Assembly: GCF_900101905.1 (NCBI RefSeq)
Contig: NZ_FNAJ01000004.1
Span: forward strand, 496,001 to 560,000
Direction of reading: 5' to 3'
DNA: 64,000 nucleotides
Origin: Myxococcus virescens
GTDB lineage: Bacteria > Myxococcota > Myxococcia > Myxococcales > Myxococcaceae
The position numbers and the translations under genes are program-made. Shown piece after piece: positions 56,946 to 64,000 of this stretch (position 1 is the stretch's first letter; each line of letters opens with the position of its first letter). The notes beneath the pieces are model-generated. The model was not told the DNA's origin, made no database searches, and saw only the letters and a program-made list of their open reading frames with translations.

Positions 56946-57860
56946 ATGGCCGGACTACTCGACAAGCGCCTGTGGATCGTCTCCGGCAAGGGCGGAGTCG
57001 GCAAAAGCACCGTCGCAGCGGCCCTGGCCCTGCGCTCGGCGCGCGCGGGCAAGCGCACCCTGGTGTGCGAAGTGAACACCCAGGAGCGCGTCAGCCGCTT
57101 CCTGGAGCGCCCCGAGGCCGGGCCCGAAGTGGCCCAACTGGAGCAGAACCTCTGGGCCGTCAACGTGCGGCCCCAGGAGGCCATGCGTGAGTACGGCCTC
57201 ATGGTCCTGCGCTTCGAGACCCTCTACAAGACGGTCTTCGAGAACCGGCTGGTGCGCCAGTTCCTCCGCTTCATCCCGTCCCTGCAGGAACTGGTGCTGC
57301 TGGGAAAAATCATGTTCCACCTGCAGGAGAAGCTCCCGGACGGGCGCTGGCGGTTCGACACCGTCATCATGGACGCGCCGGCCACGGGCCACGCCATCTC
57401 CTTCCTCAGCGTGCCGCAGGTGCTGATTCAGACGGTGCCGCCGGGGCCCATGGCCCGCGAGGCCCAGAAGATGCGCGACCTCCTCGTGGACCCGGCGGTG
57501 ACGGCCGCCGTGCTGGTGGCGCTCCCCGAGGAGATGCCGGTGAACGAAGCGCTGGAGCTCCACGCGGCGCTGCGGGACAAGGTGAGCCTGCGCACGCACG
57601 CGGCGGTGCTCAACCAGGCCTTTCCGGAGCGCTTCACCGAAGCGGACCTGGAGGCCCTGGGGGGCCATCCGGAGCTGCTCGCCGTGGCCCAGGCACACCA
57701 CGACCGCGCGGCACAGGCGGTGCTCGCCGGGACGAAGCTGGAGCGCAACCTGCACGCGCCCGTCTACCCTGTCCCCCGGCTCTTCACGCCCGAGTTCGGG
57801 CGCAAGGCGATTGAACAGGTCATGGAGCACCTCGAACCTCTCGTGACGGGGGCGGCGTGA
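56946..57860 (+). CDS. ArsA/Get3-type ATPase, first of a coupled pair
   Basis: This 304-residue P-loop ATPase has a deviant Walker A (VSGKGGVGKSTVAAALAL), a switch I-like DxxP region (EVNTQERVSRF where others have DPA) and Walker B-like TVIMDAPATGH. It is shorter than full ArsA, a single half. No arsR/arsB/arsC is near, so an arsenic role is unlikely. ATG 56946 starts just before the P-loop; GTG 56910 or TTG 56901 are possible alternatives and no strong ribosome site decides. Its stop overlaps the GTG of the next gene. Cytosolic. Confidence 0.85.
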   Translation: MAGLLDKRLWIVSGKGGVGKSTVAAALALRSARAGKRTLVCEVNTQERVSRFLERPEAGPEVAQLEQNLWAVNVRPQEAMREYGLMVLRFETLYKTVFENRLVRQFLRFIPSLQELVLLGKIMFHLQEKLPDGRWRFDTVIMDAPATGHAISFLSVPQVLIQTVPPGPMAREAQKMRDLLVDPAVTAAVLVALPEEMPVNEALELHAALRDKVSLRTHAAVLNQAFPERFTEADLEALGGHPELLAVAQAHHDRAAQAVLAGTKLERNLHAPVYPVPRLFTPEFGRKAIEQVMEHLEPLVTGAA

Positions 57861-58972
57861 GCACGACGGCCCTGTCGCCCGCGCTGGCGGGCAAGCGCGT
57901 CCTCATCTGCGTGGGCTCCGGCGGTGTGGGCAAGACGACGGCGGCGGCCGCATTGGCCCTGCGCGCGTCGGTGGATGGGCGCTCCAGCCTGGTGTGCACC
58001 ATCGACCCGGCGCGGCGGCTGGCCAACTCGCTGGGCCTCACGGCGCTGGGCAACGCGGAGACGCGCGTCCCCGCCACCGCGCTGGAGCCCCTGGGCGTCC
58101 AGCCCCGCGCGTCGCTGTACGCGATGATGCTGGACATGAAGCAGACGTGGGACGAGCTCATCACCCGCGTCGCTCCGCCCGAGCAGCGCGAGCGCATCCT
58201 GTCCAACCGCTTCTACCAGTCGCTCTCCACGGCCCTGGCGGGCAGCCAGGAATACATCTCCATGGAGAAGCTGTGGGAGCTGCGCCGCAGCAGCAACTAC
58301 GAGCTCATCGTCCTGGACACACCGCCCACCGCGCACGCGCTGGACTTCCTGGACGCGCCCAACCGCGTGCTGGACTTCCTGGACAACGACGCGGCGAAGT
58401 GGCTCCTCACCCCGGCGCTCAAGGCCGGCAAGCTGGGGATGTCCCTGTTCAACCGCGGCGGCTATGTCATGCGGGGCCTGGCCAAGTTCACCGGCACGGA
58501 GATGCTCCAGGAGCTCTCCAACTTCATGCTCGCCATCTCCTCGCTCAACGAGGGCTTTCGCGAGCGCGCCCGGGGCGTGCGCCAGCTGCTGGAGGATCCG
58601 AACACCGGCTTCGTGCTGGTGACGAGCCCCCACCCCGAGCGCATGGATGAAGCCATCCACTTCCACAAGATGCTCAAGCAGCACCGCATGGAGGTGGTGT
58701 CGCTGGTGGTCAACCGCGTGCACCCCATGCCCACGGAGGCGCTGTGGGCGGACGCGGCCACGCTGACGCCCAGCCGCCGCGCCAAGGTGGAAGAGACGCT
58801 GCGCGAGCAGCAAATCATGGCCGAGCAGGACCGCACCGGCATCAACCAGCTCCAGGCCGCCTGTCCGGGTGTCCCCATCGTCCAGGTGCCCCGCTTCGCG
58901 ATGGATGTGCACGATATCTCCGCCCTGTGGCGTACCGGACGCTACCTGGTGGGCGACGAGACTCTCGGCTGA
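57857..58972 (+). CDS. ArsA/Get3-type ATPase, second of a coupled pair
   Basis: This 371-residue ATPase is divergent in sequence from its partner. Its P-loop is GSGGVGKTTAAAALAL, without the deviant signature Lys two residues ahead seen in the partner. It has a canonical switch I CTIDPARRLANSLGL and Walker B-like LIVLDTPPTAHALDFLDAP. The C-terminal half has the ArsA-type helical insert. GTG start in a GTGA overlap with the first gene. The pair looks like heterodimer-forming bacterial Get3-like proteins (BagA/BagB of Mycobacterium are a known example). Confidence 0.87.
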   Translation: MSTTALSPALAGKRVLICVGSGGVGKTTAAAALALRASVDGRSSLVCTIDPARRLANSLGLTALGNAETRVPATALEPLGVQPRASLYAMMLDMKQTWDELITRVAPPEQRERILSNRFYQSLSTALAGSQEYISMEKLWELRRSSNYELIVLDTPPTAHALDFLDAPNRVLDFLDNDAAKWLLTPALKAGKLGMSLFNRGGYVMRGLAKFTGTEMLQELSNFMLAISSLNEGFRERARGVRQLLEDPNTGFVLVTSPHPERMDEAIHFHKMLKQHRMEVVSLVVNRVHPMPTEALWADAATLTPSRRAKVEETLREQQIMAEQDRTGINQLQAACPGVPIVQVPRFAMDVHDISALWRTGRYLVGDETLG

Positions 58973-59202
58973 CCACGGCCTGGGGCCCACACGCTTCGGG
59001 CCCCTGCCGCGTTTCCCTGTTTCGCACGGTGCTTGTGCGAAACCGCCGCATTTCTTCAGTCCTGCCGTCCGCGGGAAGCAGCCGGCCGGGGAAGCGCGCA
59101 CAGGTCGGGCGCATTAAACTGGCGGGCCCGATGACGGTGGTGGGAACCCCTCGGTGCCCGGTGCTGTCCGGGAGGGGGGAGCCGGTCCAGGAGGATGATG
59201 TG

Positions 59203-60363
59203 GTGAACGGGAGAGCGCTGAAGCAGAAGCCTGTCAGCCGGTGGTGGTGGATGGCCGCGCTGGGCGTCGTCGTGTCCGGGTGCCGGACGACGGGCTCCGC
59301 CGCGCGGGAGGAGCCGCAGGCGAAGTCGCCCAGGCAGGAGCTCCACTTCGACGCGGTGACGGTGACGGCGGACCTGGAGCTGGACAAGCTCAACGACGAG
59401 GAGCTCTTCGCGGGCGGCACGTCGGCCTTCGCCGCGAACGATTTCCAACAGGCGGCGCGCTACTTCGGCCGGCTCGTGGACTTCTTCCCCGACAGCCGCC
59501 ACCGCCGCGCGGCGCTCTACAACGCGGGCCTTGCCCACCAGCGCCTCAAGGAGTGGGAGGAAGCCGGTCACCGCTTCTCCGAGCTGTCGGACCCGGCCAG
59601 GGGCCAGGGGGACGCGTTGGACGCGGCCTTCCGCGTGGCGGAGGTGGACTACCACCTGGAGCGCTACGAACAGGCCTCGAAGCTGCTGGGCATCATCGCC
59701 GCGCGAGAGGACCTCCCCCTCAATCGCCGCCTCGAAGCGCAGGTCCAGCAGGGCATCTGCCAGTTGGAGAGCGGCTCGCCGGAAACCGCTGAAGTCACCC
59801 TGCGCAAGGCGCTCTCCACCTATGACGCACTGGAGGACAAGGGCGAGGTGGATGACTACTTCCCCGCCCAGGCCCACTTCTTCATCGGCGAGCTGTACCG
59901 GCTCCACTACGAGGGTGTGAAGCTGGACCCGGCGAAGGGCGCGGACAAGCTCGCACAGGACCTCAACTACAAAGCCGAGCTGCTCCTGTCCGCGCAGGGC
60001 CACTACCTGCGCTCCATCCGCGTGGGCAACGGCTATTGGGCCACCGCCGCGGGGACGCAGATTGGTTCGCTTTACGAGAACCTCTACGAGCACATGGTGA
60101 ACTCGCCCGCCCCCGCTGAGCTGGATGCCAGCGAGGCCGAAATCTACCGGCAGGAGCTGCGGAAGAAGATTCGGGTGCTGCTCACCAAGTCCATCAACAT
60201 CTACGAGCGCACGTTGGAGACGGCCGAGCGCATCGGCTCGCAGAGCACCTTCGTGGACCGCACGCGTGAGAGCCTGGCCAAGGTGAAGGCCCTGCTGCTG
60301 GCGGACGCGGAGGGCGAGCCCGCGTCGGCGGCGCCCTCCTCCATGGGCGAGCCCCATACCTGA
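59203..60363 (+). CDS. Lipoprotein with TPR repeats
   Basis: This 386-residue protein starts at GTG 59203, eight bases after AGGAGG. It has a signal peptide with lipobox VVSGC (Cys 27), so it is a lipoprotein. The body is tetratricopeptide-like helical pairs, such as NDFQQAARYFGRLVDFFPDS followed by YNAGLAHQRLKEWEEAGHRF, and LERYEQASKLLG. TPR lipoproteins often scaffold periplasmic complexes. Longer upstream frames to 58744 overlap the ArsA gene and lack a signal peptide. It is separated by 230 bp from the ArsA pair. Confidence 0.82.
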   Translation: MNGRALKQKPVSRWWWMAALGVVVSGCRTTGSAAREEPQAKSPRQELHFDAVTVTADLELDKLNDEELFAGGTSAFAANDFQQAARYFGRLVDFFPDSRHRRAALYNAGLAHQRLKEWEEAGHRFSELSDPARGQGDALDAAFRVAEVDYHLERYEQASKLLGIIAAREDLPLNRRLEAQVQQGICQLESGSPETAEVTLRKALSTYDALEDKGEVDDYFPAQAHFFIGELYRLHYEGVKLDPAKGADKLAQDLNYKAELLLSAQGHYLRSIRVGNGYWATAAGTQIGSLYENLYEHMVNSPAPAELDASEAEIYRQELRKKIRVLLTKSINIYERTLETAERIGSQSTFVDRTRESLAKVKALLLADAEGEPASAAPSSMGEPHT

Positions 60364-60423
60364 GCGCAGCAGCAACGCCCCTGGCTGGGCAGGCCGGGGC
60401 GCACGGCGTAGCCTGGGGCTTCC

Positions 60424-61617
60424 ATGGAGCCCCTCTTCACGCCCGAGCAACTGTCGGAGATTCACGCCTTCCACCGGCCCTACTACATCCGGGCCGCAGT
60501 GGGCCCGTTCGCCAACCTGGCCCTGATGCTGCTCATGTTGGGTGTACTCGTCCAACCGCTCCACCGTCTGGCCGTGGCGGCCGCCGCGGGCCTGGAGCGG
60601 CGGCTCGGCTTCCTTCGGACGGCGCCGGTCAGCCGCGCCTTCTTCCACGCCATGGACCGGCTGTGGGGCAAGCCCGGCTGGGGCGCGGCGGTGCTCTTCG
60701 CCCTCTTCACGGACCTGTTCGTGTCGCTCGTCTACCTGCCGGTGGACGTCTGGTTCAGCTACACGCTGGAGCACCGGCACGGCATGTCCACGCAGACGCC
60801 CGCCACCTTCGCCTATGACATGGTCAAGGCCCAGTTGCTGGCGGCCTTCGCCCTCTCCGCGCTCGTCATTGGCATGTTCGGCCTGGCGCGCAAGCTGCGC
60901 CAGTGGTGGCTGGTGCTGGGCGTGCCCGTGGCGCTGCTGCTCCTCGTCTCCGGGGCGCTGGACCCGTATCGCAGCAGGCTCTTCTTCAACCAGAAACCAC
61001 TGCCTGAGGGGCCCCTACGCACCCGCATCGTGGACCTCATGGAGCAGGCGGACATCACCTTCGCCGACGTCCTCGTGGAGGAAACCTCCGTCGCCTCGCG
61101 CCGGCTGCAAGCCTACTTCGCCGGGCAGGGCCCCACGCGCACCATCGTCCTCAACGACATCATCCTCAAGGAGCTCTCGGAGGACGAAGTGCTGGCCGCG
61201 GTGGCACACGAAGCGGGCCATGTGAACGAGTCGAAGTGGCCCGCCCGCATCGCCTCATCGCTGATGCTGGTGGCCCTGCTCTTCGCGCTCGACCGCCTCT
61301 TGCGCCTGTCCGCGTCGCGGGGCTGGTTCGGCGCCACCCACTTCGCGGACATCCGCAACCTGCCCCTCATCTCCCTGCTCTTCTTCCTCCTCGTGCTGAC
61401 GGCCAAGCCCATCTCGGGCGCCTTCTCCCGGGAACGTGAGCGTGAAGCGGACCGCTATGCCCTGCGGCTCACGGGTGACGTAGACGCCTTCCGGCGCATG
61501 CTGGTGAAGGCCGCGCGCGTCAACAAGATGGACCCCGAGCCCCCCCGCTGGGTCGTCCTCAAGGGCATGAGCCATCCGCCCATCGGCGAACGGATTGCGT
61601 CGCTTCCCACGCCCTGA
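60424..61617 (+). CDS. M48-family (Ste24/HtpX-like) membrane metalloprotease
   Basis: This 397-residue integral membrane protease has an N-terminal helix (about 27-47), several further hydrophobic segments in the first 180 residues, and the zinc motif HEAGH (about 262-266). The third ligand Glu lies in REREREADRYALRLTGD after another pair of membrane helices. This layout is that of Ste24/CAAX-protease-like M48A proteins. It starts 60 bp after the TPR lipoprotein gene on the same strand. Likely role: membrane protein quality control or processing; substrate not known. Confidence 0.9.
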   Translation: MEPLFTPEQLSEIHAFHRPYYIRAAVGPFANLALMLLMLGVLVQPLHRLAVAAAAGLERRLGFLRTAPVSRAFFHAMDRLWGKPGWGAAVLFALFTDLFVSLVYLPVDVWFSYTLEHRHGMSTQTPATFAYDMVKAQLLAAFALSALVIGMFGLARKLRQWWLVLGVPVALLLLVSGALDPYRSRLFFNQKPLPEGPLRTRIVDLMEQADITFADVLVEETSVASRRLQAYFAGQGPTRTIVLNDIILKELSEDEVLAAVAHEAGHVNESKWPARIASSLMLVALLFALDRLLRLSASRGWFGATHFADIRNLPLISLLFFLLVLTAKPISGAFSREREREADRYALRLTGDVDAFRRMLVKAARVNKMDPEPPRWVVLKGMSHPPIGERIASLPTP

Positions 61618-61745
61618 AACAGCGGTCGACAGGCGGGCTCCCCCCTCCCCTTCCGGCCACGCCTCCTCCCCGAGCCCACCCGCCGACTGCCTCCACCCGG
61701 CCACTCCCCGACAGCCGGGTGGCCCCACGCCCCCCGACTCCGCCG

Positions 61746-62267
61746 CTACGGCTGCGAGTCCTCCTTCAGCTTCTCCACCGCCACCAAGGTGATGGCCTTC
61801 ACCAGCGCCCGCGCCCGGCGGCCGCCCGCCGTCTCGCCATGCGGGTCCGCCTCCACCGCGTTCGCCAGGTCGGTGAAGCCCTGGCGCTCTCCCTTGCGGA
61901 GGTAGAGCTCGCCCCGGTTGGCCAGCGCCACCGGGTTGTCGGGCTCACGCTCCAGCGCGGCGCTGTACTCGGCGATGGCGTCATCCAGCTTGCCCAGCTT
62001 CTGGTACACGGTGCCCAACGCCGCCCGCGCCGCCGCGTCCTTCGGATTTCCCTCCACCAGGCCTTCGAAGAGGATGCGGGCTTCCTCCAGACGTCCCGCC
62101 GCCGCCAGGTCACACCCCACCTGGGCAATGGCCTTCGCTTCCTCGAAGGTCATCCCCTCCACTTCGGCCCACGTCGCCTCTCCCCGGGCAAACGCCTTCA
62201 AGCCCTGCACCGCGCCGCGCTGCATCCGCATGGCCACCGCTCCCTCGTGTTTGATGATGCGTCCCAT
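61746..62267 (-). CDS. TPR protein resembling type III secretion class II chaperones (LcrH/SycD-like)
   Basis: This 173-residue soluble protein has three TPR units in its middle (about 45-150; AKAIAQVGCDLAAAGRLEEA, LGTVYQKLGKLDDAIAEYSA, and ALANRGELYLRKGERQ). Flanking helices resemble the LcrH/SycD chaperone family, which are dedicated partners of secreted translocator proteins. It lies 6 bp after a large gene whose product has translocator-like domains, the pairing expected for such chaperones. However, TPR proteins are diverse and the chaperone call is inference. Start ATG 62267 has only a weak ribosome site. Confidence 0.72.
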   Translation of the reverse strand: MGRIIKHEGAVAMRMQRGAVQGLKAFARGEATWAEVEGMTFEEAKAIAQVGCDLAAAGRLEEARILFEGLVEGNPKDAAARAALGTVYQKLGKLDDAIAEYSAALEREPDNPVALANRGELYLRKGERQGFTDLANAVEADPHGETAGGRRARALVKAITLVAVEKLKEDSQP

Positions 62268-62273
62268 GACGGC

Positions 62274-63704
62274 TCAGGCGCTCCGCAGGTTGGAGATGGC
62301 CGTCTTCGCCATCTCGTGGAACTTCGAGGACATGTTGCTCATCAGGTCGAACATCGCCTTGCGCTTCTCCACCAGCCGCTGAAGGCGCAACTCCAGCTCC
62401 TGCATGCTGCTCTCCAGCTTCGCGCCCGCCTTCCGGTCCGCCTCACCGTTGCCCAGCGAGGCGCGCTGGTCGCGCACGTTCGCCATCTGCTCCATCACGT
62501 CGAGAATCTCCTCGTCCGTGTCGCTGGAGATGGACATCAAGATGGCTTGAATCTTGTCCTCGATGCTCATGTTGGGGTTGTCGACGATGCTCCGCACATT
62601 CGACGAAGTGCCGCCCACCGGCCGGCTTCCGCCAGCGCCACTCGCGGGCTGCGTTCCGGATGACGCCTGCGCTGCGTCCGCCTGTCGCAGCGCGGCCGTG
62701 ACATCCGGCCGGCCCACGATGCCGTCCCGCGGCCCCACACCCGCGGCCATCTCCAGCCGGTCGTAGTAGGCGGGGTGGTCCTTGAAGAACTGCGCGGCGC
62801 GCTTCAGCGTCGACGATGCGCCCGGGCTGTTCAGGATGGCGTCCAAGTTGTCGCGCGTGAGCACGTTGTCCCGGGCCCCCACCGCGGTATCGAAGGTGTC
62901 CCAGTTCGCGCTCAGCACGCGCAAGGCGTCGTGGTACTCGTGGAAGTCAGGGTCCAGCGGGCTCGGCGCCGACGTCGGCGGGCTGCCCGACACAGGCGCG
63001 GAGCCACCGCCGCCGGACGTGCCGCCCGTCCCGGGAGGCGTCGTGCCACCGCTTCCAGGGCGCACGGGCCGGCCATACCGCGCGAACTCCGCATCCACCG
63101 CCTTGAGCTCGCGCTGGAGGTCCTGCACCGAGAAGGTGTCGAGGTTGTACAGCGGCGAGAAGACGCCAATCCTCGCCAGCGGCCCCTGCCGGTCGAGCCG
63201 CTCGAAGAGGGCCGTGTTCTCCACCATGAAGCGGGCCGCGTCCCGCAGTTGGGGAGACAGGCTGGAGTCCGTGGAGATGCGCTGCAGGTCTTTTTTCGAC
63301 AGCGAGCCGTTCTTCTTGCCGTCCAGCAGGTCCAACTGCTGGAAGTTCGCCTCCAGCACCTTCAAGGCGTCCGCGTAGTCGAGCATCTTCGGGTCCAGCG
63401 GACTGCTGCCCGGATTCAGGATGGGCGACGAGGACGCGGAGGGCGCGTAGCCGCTGCCGGCCTTCGAGCTGCCCGAGGAGGACGCGTGGTACTCCGTCTT
63501 CGCGGGCGGGTTCTTCGACAGCTCCTGCGCCACGCCCATGGCGCCGCTGGCCGCCAGCATGACGTTGCCCGTCGCGGCCCCCGCCGCGGCCTTGATGGAG
63601 TTGGTGATGAGCGGCGGCAATCCCAGCGCGTTGCCCGCGAAATCCACCGCGGTGGACATGGGGCCAGCCAGCAGGTTGGCCGCACCTTTGAGGAAGTCGA
63701 GCAT
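62274..63704 (-). CDS. NolX/HrpF-like translocator-type protein (tentative)
   Basis: This 476-residue protein has no signal peptide. The N-terminal part (about 1-65) has hydrophobic or amphipathic stretches (FAGNALGLPPLITNSIKAAAG, AAGAATGNVMLAASGAM). Two similar domains follow (about 105-175 and 245-325), each opening with a DALKVL/DALRVL helix and an EF-hand-like NGSLSKKDLQRI or DNVLTRDNLDAIL turn. Each then has AARFMVENTALFERLD or AAQFFKDHPAYYDRLE. This pattern recalls the repeats of NolX/HrpF type III translocators. A Gly/Ser/Pro hinge lies between, and a C-terminal coiled coil (about 385-476) ends it. It is followed at 6 bp by the TPR chaperone-like gene. Confidence 0.68.
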   Translation of the reverse strand: MLDFLKGAANLLAGPMSTAVDFAGNALGLPPLITNSIKAAAGAATGNVMLAASGAMGVAQELSKNPPAKTEYHASSSGSSKAGSGYAPSASSSPILNPGSSPLDPKMLDYADALKVLEANFQQLDLLDGKKNGSLSKKDLQRISTDSSLSPQLRDAARFMVENTALFERLDRQGPLARIGVFSPLYNLDTFSVQDLQRELKAVDAEFARYGRPVRPGSGGTTPPGTGGTSGGGGSAPVSGSPPTSAPSPLDPDFHEYHDALRVLSANWDTFDTAVGARDNVLTRDNLDAILNSPGASSTLKRAAQFFKDHPAYYDRLEMAAGVGPRDGIVGRPDVTAALRQADAAQASSGTQPASGAGGSRPVGGTSSNVRSIVDNPNMSIEDKIQAILMSISSDTDEEILDVMEQMANVRDQRASLGNGEADRKAGAKLESSMQELELRLQRLVEKRKAMFDLMSNMSSKFHEMAKTAISNLRSA

Positions 63705-63906
63705 GAACCCTCTCGCGCGACGGGGTTGAAGTGGACGCCGCGCAGTCGTCCTTCGGACGGGACCGCTGGATTGCAGCGGCGGTGCCGTCCGTGGGCGTGA
63801 GAGGCACCCAGCGAATTCCGGCGGTTAGCACTCACCGAAGCAGGGGCACGTCCCCAGGCGCGGACGGAGCGGTCCACGACGAAGGATTGCGGTTAAGTTC
63901 CGCGGC

Positions 63907-64000
63907 ATGCGCACCATGGGCCTGGACCTGGGCACCAAAACCATTGGAGTGGCCGTCTCGGACGGACTGGGCCTCACGGCCCAAGGCGTCACCACCGTTC
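63907..64000 (+). CDS. ruvX: Holliday junction resolvase-like protein RuvX (partial, N-terminus only)
   Basis: The first 31 residues match the YqgF/RuvX family start ([15 protein letters not shown]), an RNase H-like fold acting on nucleic acids (in E. coli, 16S rRNA processing). The window ends at TAQGVTTV, so nothing more can be said. ATG 63907 or 63916 may be the start; no strong ribosome site was seen. Confidence 0.85.
   Translation, partial: MRTMGLDLGTKTIGVAVSDGLGLTAQGVTTV

Overview
The window is very GC-rich, with strong third-position GC bias, and it carries a complete Myxococcus-type type IV pilus (T4P) locus in the order known from Myxococcus xanthus: pilB-T-C-S-R-A-G-H-I-D-S2-R2-M-N-O-P-Q. 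The major pilin has a short leader and a core matching myxobacterial PilA. The source is therefore almost certainly a Myxococcus or a close relative in the Myxococcaceae. I could run no search, so the species is inferred.

Layout. Positions 1-3409 (all minus) hold acetyl-CoA carboxylase subunits accC (cut by the window edge) and accB, elongation factor efp, a Roadblock/LC7 protein and a lipoprotein. Positions 3451-23950 (minus) are the 17-gene pil locus. It contains the motors PilB and PilT, platform protein PilC, pilin PilA, prepilin peptidase PilD, alignment complex PilM-N-O-P, secretin PilQ, the ABC-type PilGHI, and two sensor/regulator pairs (PilS/PilR and PilS2/PilR2). A good sigma-70 promoter precedes pilB and a clear -24/-12 sigma-54 promoter precedes pilA; a terminator-like hairpin follows pilA.

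Positions 24155-33615 mix housekeeping and signalling genes: ribF, trmB, a response-regulator diguanylate cyclase, a lipoprotein, a proline-rich protein, a cupredoxin-like protein, a DinG-family exonuclease-helicase, and a HAMP protein overlapping a HEAT-like protein. Positions 33967-42909 contain a Lys-rich linker protein, a gene-poor patch with one small orphan gene, alaS, a lipoprotein, and a 1287-residue PilZ-linker-Hsp70 fusion; the last three are translationally coupled.

Positions 43072-54766 hold two predicted outer-membrane barrels, a class-II glutamate-cysteine ligase, an EI24/CysZ-type membrane protein, a very long S41 (Ctp) protease with its own promoter and terminator, a glycerophosphodiester phosphodiesterase, a TatA-like protein, an unknown protein, and a zinc-ribbon protein with internal repeats. 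Positions 54933-58972 group a PhaR-type regulator, an orphan ParA, a small helical/phasin-like protein, and a coupled pair of ArsA/Get3-type ATPases. The right end has a TPR lipoprotein, an M48 protease, a TPR chaperone-like protein next to a NolX/HrpF-like translocator-type protein, and the start of ruvX.

The best candidates for undescribed biology are the PilZ-Hsp70 fusion operon, the translocator/chaperone-like pair at 61.7-63.7 kb, and the PhaR-ParA-phasin-like-ArsA pair cluster. No CRISPR array, insertion sequence, prophage or rRNA was seen, and no complete tRNA. One tRNA-like remnant lies upstream of the S41 gene.
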